Below are positions 6,348-6,891 of a stretch of 6,891 nt of DNA, piece after piece (positions within the stretch are counted from its first letter, which is position 1; the number at the start of each line of letters is the position of its first letter). The stretch lies in contig DOXE01000022.1 in the NCBI GenBank assembly GCA_003519205.1, positions 427-7,317 of the forward strand, written 5' to 3'. Origin of the DNA: Chloroflexota bacterium (GTDB lineage Bacteria > Chloroflexota > Anaerolineae > Promineifilales > Promineifilaceae). Under the pieces are notes generated by a model. That model saw nothing but the letters and a program-made list of their open reading frames with translations, searched no databases and was not told where the DNA came from. Position numbers and translations under genes: made by a program.

Positions 6348-6554
6348 GTGGAAAATAGAAAGAAAGCTGATTACCGACGAAATTTCTACGTCTTCATTGC
6401 TTTGGCCGTATTGACCCTGGTTGAAATTATTATCGCCATCAACCTGGCGAATCCAGCGGTGCCATTATTGATCATCGCCCTGATTAAAGCAGGACTTATC
6501 GCTCAATTTTTTATGCATATTTATCGCCTTTGGCGTGAGGAGGAGCATGGATGA
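6348..6554 (+). CDS. Cytochrome c oxidase subunit IV (small bacterial type)
   Basis: This 68-residue protein has two transmembrane helices, about 13-32 and 37-58, joined by the short ANPAVP turn and flanked by charged ends (MENRKK at the start, WREEEHG at the end). The helix II pattern IKAGLIAQFFMHIYRLW (46-62) is the hallmark of the small bacterial subunit IV family (CtaF/CyoD-like). These subunits are structural or assembly parts of aa3 and caa3 oxidases and carry no redox cofactor. The translation start is GTG, with GAGGAG nine bases upstream. It lies 59 bases after coxA, and its stop overlaps the coxC start as ATGA (6551-6554), so the two are translationally coupled. The family is normally 70-110 residues, so this is a short but complete member. 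Confidence 0.88.
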   Translation: MENRKKADYRRNFYVFIALAVLTLVEIIIAINLANPAVPLLIIALIKAGLIAQFFMHIYRLWREEEHG

Positions 6555-6891
6555 GTGCAATTGCCGATACCGTCCACGAGCACAGAACCCATGAAGAGTC
6601 TTACGAGGAAGGAACGAAACGCAATCGCCTTGGTTTGTGGCTCTTTTGCTTCTCCGAAATATTCCTGTTTGGAGCCTTATTGGCTGCGCGTTTTTACCTG
6701 TGGGGTAACACGCGGCCTGCATTAGATCAGACTCTTGGCCTGATTACAACCAGTGTGCTGTTAATTAGTAGCTTTTTCATGGCCTGGTCTGAGAGCGCTA
6801 TCTCTTCCGACGACCGCAAAACCTCAATGCGTTCCTTGCTCATCACTGCAGGCTTGGGCATCCTCTTCCTTGTCGGCGTCGTCGGCTTGGA
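6551..6891 (+). CDS. coxC: Cytochrome c oxidase subunit III, 3' end cut off by the window
   Basis: The reading frame opens at ATG 6551 and stays open for 113 codons to the window edge; a full subunit III normally has about 190-270 residues. It begins with a hydrophilic, His/Glu-rich stretch (1-26). The family signature LGLWLFCFSEIFLFG (27-41) follows, including the conserved Glu36 in the first helix. A second helix (about 62-80, SVLLISSFFMAWSE) matches the usual TLLLLTSSF segment, and a third starts near 96. Subunit III has no redox centre; it stabilises the catalytic subunit and supports proton uptake. An excellent AGGAGG (6538-6543) lies seven bases before the ATG, inside the subunit IV gene, whose stop codon overlaps this start. 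The gene order coxB-coxA-IV-coxC puts IV before III. Confidence 0.93.
   Translation, partial: MSAIADTVHEHRTHEESYEEGTKRNRLGLWLFCFSEIFLFGALLAARFYLWGNTRPALDQTLGLITTSVLLISSFFMAWSESAISSDDRKTSMRSLLITAGLGILFLVGVVGL

Noticed and set aside
6465..6722. Minus-strand open frame of 85 codons across the subunit IV and III junction
   Set aside because: It is antisense to two recognisable oxidase subunits, and its translation has no family features.

Overview
The window looks like ordinary chromosome from a free-living, aerobically respiring bacterium. Roughly balanced base composition, an A2-type caa3 oxidase and a short Cys-free, single-helix protein at the end of an ECF sigma operon would all fit a Chloroflexota (Anaerolineae-like) genome. 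That placement is inference from family resemblance only; nothing here is a taxonomic marker.

Layout. Bases 1-51 hold a short 9-bp tandem repeat. A membrane-anchored NodB-type polysaccharide deacetylase occupies 52-1158 on the minus strand and has a plausible, nearly leaderless promoter. A 181-bp divergent spacer separates it from a compact plus-strand operon: an ECF sigma factor (1340-1891), a DegV-family lipid-binding protein (1893-2738) and a small single-helix membrane protein (2742-3128), with gaps of 1 and 3 bases. A 210-bp non-coding spacer containing an imperfect inverted repeat (3264-3305) follows. The rest is a terminal oxidase operon: coxB with a fused cytochrome c domain (3339-4400), coxA (4402-6288), a small subunit IV (6348-6554) and the first third of coxC (6551 to the window edge, cut off).

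How the genes work together. CoxB, CoxA, CoxC and subunit IV form a caa3-type cytochrome c oxidase. Electrons enter through the fused heme c and CuA of CoxB and reach heme a and the heme a3-CuB centre of CoxA, where oxygen is reduced. CoxA carries the YSHPVV signature of A2-type enzymes in place of the A1 glutamate motif, has an extra ~105-residue membrane N-terminus, and departs from the usual sequence just before and within the GMPRR motif. The sigma-DegV-membrane protein set reads as a regulatory unit: the last protein could be an anti-sigma factor and DegV a possible lipid-responsive partner. That functional link is a hypothesis. The DegV protein also lacks the His usual in its HTGPG motif. 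The deacetylase is a separate, divergently transcribed envelope-modification gene.

Most promising for follow-up: the sigma-DegV-membrane protein operon and the divergent features of CoxA. No CRISPR array, RNA gene, insertion sequence or prophage gene was seen.
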